Source of the DNA: an uncultured Anaerolineales bacterium
GTDB lineage: Bacteria; Chloroflexota; Anaerolineae; Aggregatilineales; Aggregatilineaceae
Direction of reading: 5' to 3'
NCBI GenBank assembly: GCA_937135955.1
Contig: CAKZOB010000069.1
Location: 26,061-90,060 of the forward strand
DNA: 64,000 nucleotides
Position 1 is the first letter of the stretch. Every line of letters starts with the position of its first letter. The notes under the pieces are model-generated. The model worked only from the letters and a program-made list of their open reading frames with translations, ran no database searches and was not told where the DNA came from. The translations under genes and the position numbers were made by a program. This document shows positions 26,808-34,159 of the stretch, piece after piece.

Positions 26808-29273
26808 ATGAAGAACTGGCGACTCTGGCTGCGCTGGTCGTGGCGCGATCTGCGCAAGCGTTGGCTACAGGTGCTGGCGATCGGGCTGATCATCGCCCTG
26901 GGCACAGGTGTTTTCGCCGGTTTGGGCGGACAAAAGACCTGGCGGCTCAACTCCTATGACCTGAGCTACAACCGCCTGCACATGTACGATCTCAAGCTGT
27001 CGCTGGCCGAAGGGAGTTTTGTCAGCCAGGACAAGGTGCTGGCCACTCTGGAAGGTATTCCCGGCGTGGCGCACCTGGAAACACGTCTGATCGTGCCGAC
27101 CCTGGTGCAGGCTCAGCATGGTGAGAAACAGGTGGTTGTTCGCGGGCGAATGGTAGGCGTAGACGTGTCCGACGGCGGCCCGCACATCAACAGCGTCTAT
27201 GTGGACGAAGACAGCGGGCGCACCCTGACTAACACCGATGCCGGTCAGGCAGTGGCGGTGGTGGAGTACAAGTTTGCCCGTCACTACGGCCTGCAGCCCG
27301 GCGACCCCTTGCACGTCAGCGGCGATGTGACGCTGGACTTCGTCGGAGCCGGGCACTCACCCGAATACTTCCTGATCGTCCCCGAAACCGGCACCTTTCT
27401 GCTGGGCGAGGCCAGCTTTGCCGTGCTCTTCGTCCCGTTGGAGACAGTGCAACGGCTGACCGAGCATGAAGGGCTGGTCAACGACGTGGTCTTTCTGCTG
27501 GCCGAAGGAGCCGACCGCGAAACTGTGCGCGCTGAAATCGAACAGCGCATGGCCGCCGCGCTGCCAGCAACCGGCTTCAAGCTGCTCGATAAAGAAGACG
27601 ACCCGGTATATCCTGCCCTCTACAACGACGCCGAAGGCGATCAGTGGGTGTGGAACATGGTTGCCTTGCTGTTTCTCTTCGGCGCGGCCATGGGCGCGTT
27701 CAACCTGGCCGGGCGCATCGTCGAGGCGCAGCGCCGCGAGATCGGGATCGGCATGGCGCTGGGGTTGCCTCGCCGCTGGATCGCCTTCCGGCCCATGCTG
27801 ATAGGTGTGCAGATCGCGCTGCTGGGCACTATTTTCGGGTTGCTGATCGGCTGGCTGCTCAGTCAGTTTTTCGCGCGCACCCTGCGCGACCTGGTGCCGC
27901 TCCCCTACTGGGACCTGAGTTTCTATCTGCCCGGCTATGTGCGGGCAACTGCGCTCGGCGTGACTTTGCCCTTCCTGGCCACGCTGATACCAGTATGGCG
28001 GGCCGTGCGTGTCGCGCCGATAGATGCCATCCGCAGCGGGTATCTGGTCGCCAAAGGAGGGGGTCTCAGCCGCGCCATTGCGCATCTGCCCCTGCCCGGC
28101 AAGAGCTTTACGCAGATGCCCTTGCGCAACGTGTTGCGCTCGCCCTGGCGCACGGCGTTGACCGTGCTGGGCATTGCCATCGCCATCACCGTCATGACCT
28201 TCATCGTGGGAGCGATGGATAGCTACACGAGCACTTTGCAGCGCGCCGACGATGCCTACCGCTACATGAGTCCCGACCGCATCCTGGTTGATCTCAACTT
28301 CTTCTACCCGCTGACCAACCAGGAGATCACCGATCTGGCCCAGCTCACCGGCGCGAATGGGCAACCGCTCTTCACGGCCAGCGAGGCGGCTTTGCGATTG
28401 GGCGGCACGCTGATCAGGGGCGATCAGGAGATTGACACCGTCCTGGAACTACACGACATGGATCGTGCGCTGTGGGTTCCCCATCTGCTGGAGGGTGCGC
28501 TGACGGCAGAACAGCCAGGGCTGATCCTGTCGGAGAAGGCCGCCGCCGACCTGGGTGTAGCGGTAGGCGACACGGTCACGCTCGAACATCCGCGCCGCGA
28601 AGGGTTGTTCTCGTTTCGCATGGTGCAGACGGAATTGCCGGTGATCGGCATTCACGATAACCCGATCCGCCCCCTGACCTACATGCCTCTGCAGGGCGCG
28701 GCGCTGATGGGCCTGGAAGGCGTCGCCAACCAGGTGATCCTGGCACCGGCGGCGGGCATGACGCGCGAGACGATCAAAGAGGTTCTGCTCGCGCAACCTG
28801 GCGTGGCCTCGGTGAGTTCCATCATCGAATTCTCCGAAGCTGTGGAAGACCTGGTGGCCTTGATCACGCAGATGCTGGCCGTTGTGCAGGTGGTGGTGGT
28901 GATCCTGGCCTTTCTGATCGCTTTCAACACCACCAGCATCAGCGTGGACGAACGCGCCCGCGAAATTGCCACCATGTTCGCCTTCGGGCTACCCATGCGC
29001 ACAGTCACCCGCATGCAGATGGCAGAGAACGCCGTCATGGGGGTGATGGGAACGTTGCTCGGCCTGGCGGCTGGTTGGGGTACCCTGCAGAGTGTTTTCA
29101 CCACGCGGGCCGAACAGGAACTGGCCGATATGCGCCTGGCGATCACCATCGAGCCGGGAACGATCTTGCTGGCAGCAGTGTTGGGCGTGCTCGTCGTCGG
29201 GCTGACGCCCCTGCTGAGCGTGCGCCGGATGCGCCGCATGGACATCCCCTCGACGCTGCGGGTGATGGAGTAG
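26808..29273 (+). CDS. FtsX-like ABC permease (821 aa)
   Basis: Two FtsX-type four-span bundles: one N-terminal span (LQVLAIGLIIALGTGVFAGL), a large extracytoplasmic domain, spans at ~285-410, a middle signal-like span near 465 (ALTVLGIAIAITVMTFIVG), a second extracytoplasmic domain and three C-terminal spans ending in a VRRMRRMDIPSTLRVME tail. The motif RREIGIGMALGLPRRWI and its counterpart AREIATMFAFGLPMRTV after span 1 of each bundle contact the ATPase. Partner of the gene just upstream. Substrate unknown; family members export lipoproteins, peptides or drugs. ATG at 26808 has GAGGAGGG upstream. Confidence 0.92.
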   Translation: MKNWRLWLRWSWRDLRKRWLQVLAIGLIIALGTGVFAGLGGQKTWRLNSYDLSYNRLHMYDLKLSLAEGSFVSQDKVLATLEGIPGVAHLETRLIVPTLVQAQHGEKQVVVRGRMVGVDVSDGGPHINSVYVDEDSGRTLTNTDAGQAVAVVEYKFARHYGLQPGDPLHVSGDVTLDFVGAGHSPEYFLIVPETGTFLLGEASFAVLFVPLETVQRLTEHEGLVNDVVFLLAEGADRETVRAEIEQRMAAALPATGFKLLDKEDDPVYPALYNDAEGDQWVWNMVALLFLFGAAMGAFNLAGRIVEAQRREIGIGMALGLPRRWIAFRPMLIGVQIALLGTIFGLLIGWLLSQFFARTLRDLVPLPYWDLSFYLPGYVRATALGVTLPFLATLIPVWRAVRVAPIDAIRSGYLVAKGGGLSRAIAHLPLPGKSFTQMPLRNVLRSPWRTALTVLGIAIAITVMTFIVGAMDSYTSTLQRADDAYRYMSPDRILVDLNFFYPLTNQEITDLAQLTGANGQPLFTASEAALRLGGTLIRGDQEIDTVLELHDMDRALWVPHLLEGALTAEQPGLILSEKAAADLGVAVGDTVTLEHPRREGLFSFRMVQTELPVIGIHDNPIRPLTYMPLQGAALMGLEGVANQVILAPAAGMTRETIKEVLLAQPGVASVSSIIEFSEAVEDLVALITQMLAVVQVVVVILAFLIAFNTTSISVDERAREIATMFAFGLPMRTVTRMQMAENAVMGVMGTLLGLAAGWGTLQSVFTTRAEQELADMRLAITIEPGTILLAAVLGVLVVGLTPLLSVRRMRRMDIPSTLRVME

Positions 29274-29303
29274 CGAACACCCCATCTCTGGGACATGATA
29301 GAG

Positions 29304-29340
29304 AGCGCAGAGGACACAGAGACTCTGTGTCCTCTGCGCT
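29304..29340. repeat. Perfect 18-bp inverted repeat with 1-base spacer
   Basis: AGCGCAGAGGACACAGAG, one A, then the exact reverse complement. It follows the permease stop by 30 bases and could serve as a terminator stem or be an insertion scar. Similar CTCTGCG words occur at 24726-24800 and at 1-30. Confidence 0.8.
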
Positions 29341-29346
29341 TCGCCT

Positions 29347-29470
29347 GATGGCCCTCATCCCCCGGCCCCTTCTCCCGCGCTGCGGGCGAAGGGAAGCGCT
29401 CGCGCGAGAGCAATAAGTCCCCTCGCCCCGCGACGCAGTCGCGAGGGAGAGGGGAGGCTGGGGTGAGGGG
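29347..29470. repeat. GC-rich intergenic repeat, family A
   Basis: Full-length copy with GATGGCCCTCATCCCCCGG, both hairpins and GGGGTGAGGGG. Its right flank (GCCTGCCCCATTTTGCGCGC) resembles the flank of the 22468-22592 copy. Confidence 0.9.
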
Positions 29471-29532
29471 CAACAGTCCGCAGCAACCCGCCTGCCCCAT
29501 TTTGCGCGCGCCCCCGAAACCCGAATAGCGAG

Positions 29533-29561
29533 TGGTGCGCAAAAACAAAACACCCTATAAT
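29533..29561 (+). promoter_or_regulatory. Promoter for the candidate RNA
   Basis: A consensus TATAAT at 29556-29561 lies 17 bases after a weak -35 (TGGTGC, 29533-29538). The expected start is near 29568. Confidence 0.5.
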
Positions 29562-29567
29562 GATGTG

Positions 29568-29757
29568 CCAGGTTGGTGTGCCGCCCGGCGGATCTGCCGC
29601 TGTGCAGGCCCGCTCTACAGCGCACTGACCGCTCTCCAGGGGGTGCCGCCGCGCAGCGGAGCCGGCAGCACCCCCGCGCTATTGATACCAGGACTTGAAG
29701 GAAACATCTATCGAAAAGGGTGACGGATATACGCCGTCGCCCTTTATTTCTTTCATC
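29568..29757 (+). ncRNA. Candidate structured RNA of about 180 nt, no family assigned
   Basis: Between a consensus -10 and a strong terminator the sequence folds into consistent helices: 29571-29580 with 29621-29630 (10 bp, three G-U), enclosing CCGC-CCG-GCGG (29581-29591) and CTGT/ACAG (29600-29603 with 29617-29620), a three-way junction; then GGGGGTGC (29639-29646) with GCACCCCC (29668-29675); then the terminator. It has no sensible reading frame. It lacks the SRP RNA GGAAGG-type core, tmRNA ends and RNase P core. It may be an independent RNA or a regulatory leader of the FAS1 gene, whose ATG is 145 bases after the terminator. Confidence 0.5.
29715..29757 (+). terminator. Rho-independent terminator of the candidate RNA
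   Basis: AAGGGTGACGG (29716-29726) pairs with CCGTCGCCCTT (29734-29744), one G-U pair, 7-base loop, followed by TTATTTCTTTC. Confidence 0.8.
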
Positions 29758-29900
29758 TTTTTCTTATTTATATCTCGCTTTTTACTAATCCCAGACCTCT
29801 ATCTTCATTCTACGTATCGTTGTAATGCAGATGTCATGCGCGCAGACATCGCAAGAATCCACTAGCCGAAGCTATCGAACAACCTGGAGGAAAACCTGTC

Positions 29901-30854
29901 ATGCGCAAGTTCTCTGTGCTCTTGGTCGCTATTGCCCTGTTCATCGCTGGTGCCTTCCCGGTCATGGCCGGTGAAGACGAGAAGAAGCCCTCGATCGTCG
30001 AGATCGCCGCTGGTAACGAGGACTTCAGCACGCTCGTCGCTGCGGTAGAAGCCGCTGGTTTGGTAGACTTCTTCGCCAGCACCAAGCCCATCACTGTCTT
30101 CGCCCCCACCAACGCCGCTTTTGAGGCCGCTTTTGAGGCGCTCGGCATTGCTCCCGAAGACCTGCTGGCCGACACGGCCACGCTGACCAGCATCCTGCTG
30201 TACCATGTTGTCCCCGGCGCGGTGACCTCTGACATCGTGGCGGGTCTGGAAGAGGCCACGACTCTCAACGGTGCTCCGATCGCCATCAAGGCCGACGACA
30301 TGGGCGTGACTCTGAACGACGGCCAGGCCAAGGTTGCCGCGGTGGACATCATGGCCGACAACGGCGTCATTCACGTGATTGACGGCGTCATCCTGCCGCC
30401 CGCCGCTGAAGAAGAGGCCGAGCCAATGGGCACCATCGTGGACATCGCCGCCGGTAACGAGGCCTTCGGCACGCTGGTCGCCGCAGTGCAGGCAGCCGGT
30501 CTGGTGGACGCGCTGAGCGCGGCTGGCCCCTACACGGTCTTCGCCCCCACCAACGATGCCTTCGCGGCAGCGCTGGAAGCCCTGGGCATCACCGCTGAGG
30601 ACCTGCTGGCCGACACTGAGACCCTGACCAGCATCCTGCTCTACCATGTTGCGCCGGGCCGCTTCCCCGCTGCGGCGGTGGTGCAGATGGAAGAGATCGG
30701 CACGTTGAATGGCGCGACGATCAAGGTCATGGCCGATGACATGGGCGTGACCCTGAACGAGGGCCAGGCCAAAGTAGCGACGGCAGACGTGATGGCCGAC
30801 AACGGTATCATCCACGTGATTGACGGCGTCATCCTGCCGCCCGCTGCTGAGTAA
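29901..30854 (+). CDS. Secreted protein with two FAS1 (fasciclin) domains (317 aa)
   Basis: A signal peptide (MRKFSVLLVAIALFIAGAFP, cleavage near MAG) is followed by two tandem FAS1 domains, roughly residues 31-170 and 175-317. Each has the FAS1 landmarks TVFAPTNxAF and DNGxIHVIDGVILP. The repeats are strongly alike at the DNA level, pointing to a recent internal duplication. FAS1 domains mediate adhesion; here there is no anchor, so the protein may be shed or held by partners. A GGAGG site precedes the ATG. Its leader between 29745 and 29880 is unusually T-rich on this strand. It ends at a hairpin shared with the convergent transporter gene. Confidence 0.93.
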   Translation: MRKFSVLLVAIALFIAGAFPVMAGEDEKKPSIVEIAAGNEDFSTLVAAVEAAGLVDFFASTKPITVFAPTNAAFEAAFEALGIAPEDLLADTATLTSILLYHVVPGAVTSDIVAGLEEATTLNGAPIAIKADDMGVTLNDGQAKVAAVDIMADNGVIHVIDGVILPPAAEEEAEPMGTIVDIAAGNEAFGTLVAAVQAAGLVDALSAAGPYTVFAPTNDAFAAALEALGITAEDLLADTETLTSILLYHVAPGRFPAAAVVQMEEIGTLNGATIKVMADDMGVTLNEGQAKVATADVMADNGIIHVIDGVILPPAAE

Positions 30855-30881
30855 GCTGACAACCGCATCGCATCACATGCA

Positions 30882-30905
30882 GAGGCCGGGCAATGACCCG
30901 GCCTC
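30882..30905. terminator. Terminator hairpin between convergent genes
   Basis: GAGGCCGGG pairs perfectly with CCCGGCCTC around a 6-base loop. The T run after it is weak (GTTCGTTGT). Confidence 0.65.
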
Positions 30906-30938
30906 GTTCGTTGTCGGTACGCACAGCGTTGCGCCCGG

Positions 30939-31862
30939 CTACAGGGCTTCTGAGGTCTCGTGGACTTCGCAAGCTTGGGCCGGAACGCGCCTCTCGGTGT
31001 CCGGCTCTGGGGCGTGCCCATCGCCCAGCTCGGCGACGATCATCCCCGCCAGAATCAGCCCACAGCCCAGCAATTCCCTGGGGCCGAGGGTCTCGCCCGC
31101 CCACCACCAACCGAAGAACGCTGCGAAGACCGGCTCCAGGCTGAAGAGCAGCGCGGTATGCGTAGGCGTGGTGAAGCGCTGCACATAGACCTGCAGAGTG
31201 AAGACCAGCGCCGTCGCCACCACGCCGGTGAAGCCAATGGCCGCCCAGGCCGCCAGGGGCAGCGTCAGGCGAGGTGTCTCGAAAGCGAGGCTACCGCTCA
31301 GCGCCAGCGCGGCGACGGTGGCGATCTGTGCCGTCGTGAGGCGCACCGCGTCGCTGTGCGGCGAGAAATGCGCCACGCTGACGATGTGCAGCGCGAACAT
31401 CAGCGCACAGGCCAGCACCCACAGATCGCCGGACTGCACGCGCAGGTTACGGTCAAGCGAGAGGAAGGCCAGCCCGACCGTCGCGGCCAGGATGCCCACC
31501 GTCGGGCCACGCCCCGGCGGGCGGCGCAGCAACACGGTCGCCAGCAGCGGGACGATCACCACGCTGAGACCGGTGATGAAGCCCGCTTTGGCGGTGGTAG
31601 TGCTCTGCAGGCCAATAGTCTGGAAAATATAGCCTCCGGCCAGCCACACGCCGATCAACATGCCCGCCAGGGCTTCGCGGCGCGTCAATTGCCGCAGGCG
31701 CGGCCAGAACAGCCCGCTCAGCACCAGCGTCGCAAAAGTGAAACGAAAGCCTACAAAAGTCAGCGGAGCGACATCGTCCAGGGCGTTCTGCACGACGACG
31801 AACGTCGAACCCCAGATCAGCGCCACGCCACCCAGGGTGAGGTCAGCCTGCCAGCGCTTCAT
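30939..31862 (-). CDS. EamA/DMT family transporter (307 aa)
   Basis: Ten hydrophobic spans in two EamA repeats. The first begins GGVALIWGSTFVVVQNAL and includes GYIFQTIGLQSTTTAKAGFI; the second includes GVVATALVFTLQVYVQRFTTPTHTALLFSLEPVFAAFFGW, both classic DMT signatures. It probably exports a small metabolite such as an amino acid; substrate is not predictable. ATG at 31862 is used because it is five bases from the stop of the dehydrogenase gene and follows a GAAAGGGC site; a much longer frame overlaps that gene. It is the last gene of a three-gene set with the dehydrogenase and ABM-like protein. Confidence 0.9.
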   Translation of the reverse strand: MKRWQADLTLGGVALIWGSTFVVVQNALDDVAPLTFVGFRFTFATLVLSGLFWPRLRQLTRREALAGMLIGVWLAGGYIFQTIGLQSTTTAKAGFITGLSVVIVPLLATVLLRRPPGRGPTVGILAATVGLAFLSLDRNLRVQSGDLWVLACALMFALHIVSVAHFSPHSDAVRLTTAQIATVAALALSGSLAFETPRLTLPLAAWAAIGFTGVVATALVFTLQVYVQRFTTPTHTALLFSLEPVFAAFFGWWWAGETLGPRELLGCGLILAGMIVAELGDGHAPEPDTERRVPAQACEVHETSEAL

Positions 31863-31867
31863 GGCCC

Positions 31868-33022
31868 TCACAGCGCCCTTTCGAGAATGGCGCGCAGTTC
31901 GTCGTCGCTCAGGGCAATGGGGTTGCCCTTCATGGAACTGGAGCGCTGCGCCGCTGGGATCAACGCATCGAAAGCCGTTTCGTCCAGCCCATAGGTCGCC
32001 AGGCCGGGTACGCCTAGCTCCGTCACCAGATCGCACACCCAGGCCACGCCCTGGTCGGCAGTCGCTTCTGCGTCGCCGGTGAGCAACTGCGCCACCTCGT
32101 CATAGCGGCTCAGGGCGGGATGATCCGGGGCGCGTTCCCGCAGCGCGGCGACGTTGGCGGCCATTACGTGCGGCAACAGGGCTGCGCAAACCGCGCCGTG
32201 CGGTGCATCGAACATGCCGCCGAATGGCCCGGCGAAGCCGTGCACTACGCCCAGGCGAGCGTTGGCCAGGGCCAGCCCGCCGCACAGCGCCGCGAAAGCC
32301 ATATCCGCGCGGGCCTCGGCATCGTCGCCCTGCTGAAAAGCGCGGCGCAGCGAGCGCCCCGCCCGCCGGATGCCCTCGCGACAGATGGCGTCGGTCAGCG
32401 GGTTGGCGGCAGACGAGACGAACGGCTCGATCACCTGCGTCAGCGCGTCCAGGCCAGTGTAGGCGGTGATGTCCGGCGGCAGGCTATAGGTCAGTTCGGG
32501 ATCGATCAGCGCGATGGCAGGCAGCATCAGCGGGCTACGCAGGCTGACCTTGACGCGATATTCCGGGCTGGCGAGTACTGCGTTGCGCGTGACCTCGCTC
32601 CCCGTGCCGGCGGTGGTGGGGATGGCGATCGTCGGCGCGGCGGGGCAGGTCAGGGCGGCACCCCGCCCGATTATCTCCAGGTAGTCATACGGATCGCCGG
32701 GGTTGGTCAGCAGGGCGGCGATGGCTTTGGCCGTGTCCAGGGCGCTGCCGCCGCCGAAGCCGATCACCAGGTCGCAGCCCAGGTCGCGGGCGCGGCGCGT
32801 GCCTTCCAGGGCCAGGCCGACAGTCGGCTCGTGGGCGACAGTGAAAGTCTCGTGAGCGACGCCCGCCTCGTCCAGGCGAGCGAGCAGCGATGTGGCGCGT
32901 TCGACCGATTGTCCGGTCACCACGAGCGCACGGCGACCCAGTCCGGCGGCCAGTGTCCCGACTTCGGCCAGCATCCCTTCGCCGAAGAGAATGCGTCCGG
33001 CGGTGGCGAATTCAAAGCGCAT
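31868..33022 (-). CDS. Iron-containing alcohol dehydrogenase family protein (384 aa)
   Basis: NAD-binding GFGGGSALDTAKA at 88-100, PTTAGTGSEVTRNAV at 135-149, and the metal region GLDALTQVIEPF at 190-201 with GVVHGFAGPFGGMFDAPHG at 258-276. Metal ligands Asp192, His261 and His275 are present; the usual second ligand His (DALTHAIE) is Gln196. This variant is common among Fe-ADH-like proteins from this kind of genome and need not abolish activity. Likely an NAD(P)-dependent alcohol or maleylacetate-type reductase. It follows the LsrG-like gene by three bases and precedes the EamA gene by five, so the three form one operon. Confidence 0.9.
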   Translation of the reverse strand: MRFEFATAGRILFGEGMLAEVGTLAAGLGRRALVVTGQSVERATSLLARLDEAGVAHETFTVAHEPTVGLALEGTRRARDLGCDLVIGFGGGSALDTAKAIAALLTNPGDPYDYLEIIGRGAALTCPAAPTIAIPTTAGTGSEVTRNAVLASPEYRVKVSLRSPLMLPAIALIDPELTYSLPPDITAYTGLDALTQVIEPFVSSAANPLTDAICREGIRRAGRSLRRAFQQGDDAEARADMAFAALCGGLALANARLGVVHGFAGPFGGMFDAPHGAVCAALLPHVMAANVAALRERAPDHPALSRYDEVAQLLTGDAEATADQGVAWVCDLVTELGVPGLATYGLDETAFDALIPAAQRSSSMKGNPIALSDDELRAILERAL

Positions 33023-33025
33023 GGG

Positions 33026-33334
33026 CTACCCCCACCCCTCGTCGCCAGGGAAGACGTTGCTGTAGACGATTTTGCTGCGCGGCTCGGCCAGCCAGTCCGC
33101 GACGGTCTGCGCCCAGCGGGCGTAGTGCGCCGTCTCGCGGTGACGGGCGGGATCGTCGGGCGTGCGGTAGACTTCCACCAGCACAAAGCGCGTGGGATCG
33201 TCGGCCTGCTGGATCACGTCGAAGCGGGCGATGCCCGGCTCCTGCACGCTGTGGCTGGCGTTGTCAATGCAAGCCGCCTTGAACTGTTCGACGAACTCCG
33301 GTTTGACGTGGCAGAAGACGTGAACAATGTACAT
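33026..33334 (-). CDS. LsrG/ABM-like monooxygenase family protein (102 aa)
   Basis: A single antibiotic-biosynthesis-monooxygenase (ABM) ferredoxin-like domain. The central stretch [15 protein letters not shown] and the [10 protein letters not shown] segment match the LsrG/YgiN branch, whose members isomerise phospho-AI-2 or oxidise small quinone-like compounds without cofactor. ATG at 33334 follows CAGGAGGTG; the longer frame is rejected. As first gene of the operon with an alcohol dehydrogenase and an exporter, it suggests a small-molecule degradation or detoxification unit, but the substrate is unknown. Confidence 0.85.
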   Translation of the reverse strand: MYIVHVFCHVKPEFVEQFKAACIDNASHSVQEPGIARFDVIQQADDPTRFVLVEVYRTPDDPARHRETAHYARWAQTVADWLAEPRSKIVYSNVFPGDEGWG

Positions 33335-33415
33335 GGGCGCACCTCCTGTGTGGATGGCAACGCCCAAGATTATAGCGGGTCAGCGATCAGCCGTCAGCCA
33401 GCCGGGAGTCGGAAA

Positions 33416-34096
33416 TCATTCGTCTTCGCGGAGCACGTAGCCGACGCCGCGCACGGTGTGGATCAGACGAGGCTCGCCCTTCTCCTCGGTCTTCTGGCGC
33501 AGGTAGCGCACATAGACCTCGATGATATTACTTTCGCCGCCGAAGTCGTAGCCCCACACGCGGTCGAAGATCATCTCGCGCGTCAGCACACGGCGGGGAT
33601 TGCGCATGAATAGTTCCAGCAGTTCGTATTCTTTCGCCGTCAGATCAATGTAGCGGTCACCGCGCTGCGCCCGATGTGTGCCCGTGTCGAGCGTCAGATC
33701 GGCGAACTTGAGCACTTCCGGGCGCGAAGACGGCTGAGCGCGGCGGAACAGCGCGCGAATGCGGGCCAGCAACTCGTCGAAGTCGAACGGCTTGACCAGG
33801 TAATCATCGGCCCCTGCGTCCAGGCCGGTCACGCGATCCTGCACATCTTCTTTGGCGGTGAGCATCAGGATGGGCACATCCCCCGCCGCCCGCAGCCGAC
33901 GGCATACTTCCAACCCGTCCAGACCTGGCAGCATCCAGTCGAGGATCACCAGGTCGGGCGGTTGTTCGCGGGCCATCTGCAGGCCGCTCGGCCCGTCATA
34001 GGCAACGTCCACGCGGTACCCCTCGTAGATCAGGCCGCGTTTGAGAAACTGTGCGATGCGCTCCTCATCTTCGATGATCAGAATGCGTTCGCCCAT
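33416..34096 (-). CDS. OmpR-family response regulator, orphan (226 aa)
   Basis: Receiver domain 1-120 with Asp10/Glu11, phospho-acceptor Asp53 (VILDWMLPG), Thr80 and Lys102, and a winged-helix DNA-binding domain ~125-226 with [51 protein letters not shown] condensed into the usual positions. No histidine kinase gene is adjacent. The upstream gene on the same strand, 63 bases away, encodes a secreted beta-propeller, and downstream lies the LsrG-like operon. The partner kinase must be elsewhere, or the regulator acts with a non-standard input. Confidence 0.95.
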   Translation of the reverse strand: MGERILIIEDEERIAQFLKRGLIYEGYRVDVAYDGPSGLQMAREQPPDLVILDWMLPGLDGLEVCRRLRAAGDVPILMLTAKEDVQDRVTGLDAGADDYLVKPFDFDELLARIRALFRRAQPSSRPEVLKFADLTLDTGTHRAQRGDRYIDLTAKEYELLELFMRNPRRVLTREMIFDRVWGYDFGGESNIIEVYVRYLRQKTEEKGEPRLIHTVRGVGYVLREDE

Positions 34097-34159
34097 AGTC
34101 CTGCCCCTCTTTCAGCCACACAACCGTGCTGTCCACCCATCCCCACCACTGCCCCAACC

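Noticed and set aside
29568..29757. SRP RNA, tmRNA, 6S RNA or RNase P RNA identity for the candidate RNA
   Set aside because: None of the conserved cores (GGAAGG-type SRP loop, tmRNA acceptor ends, RNase P GAGGAAAGTC-like core) is present, and the ends do not pair as in 6S RNA.
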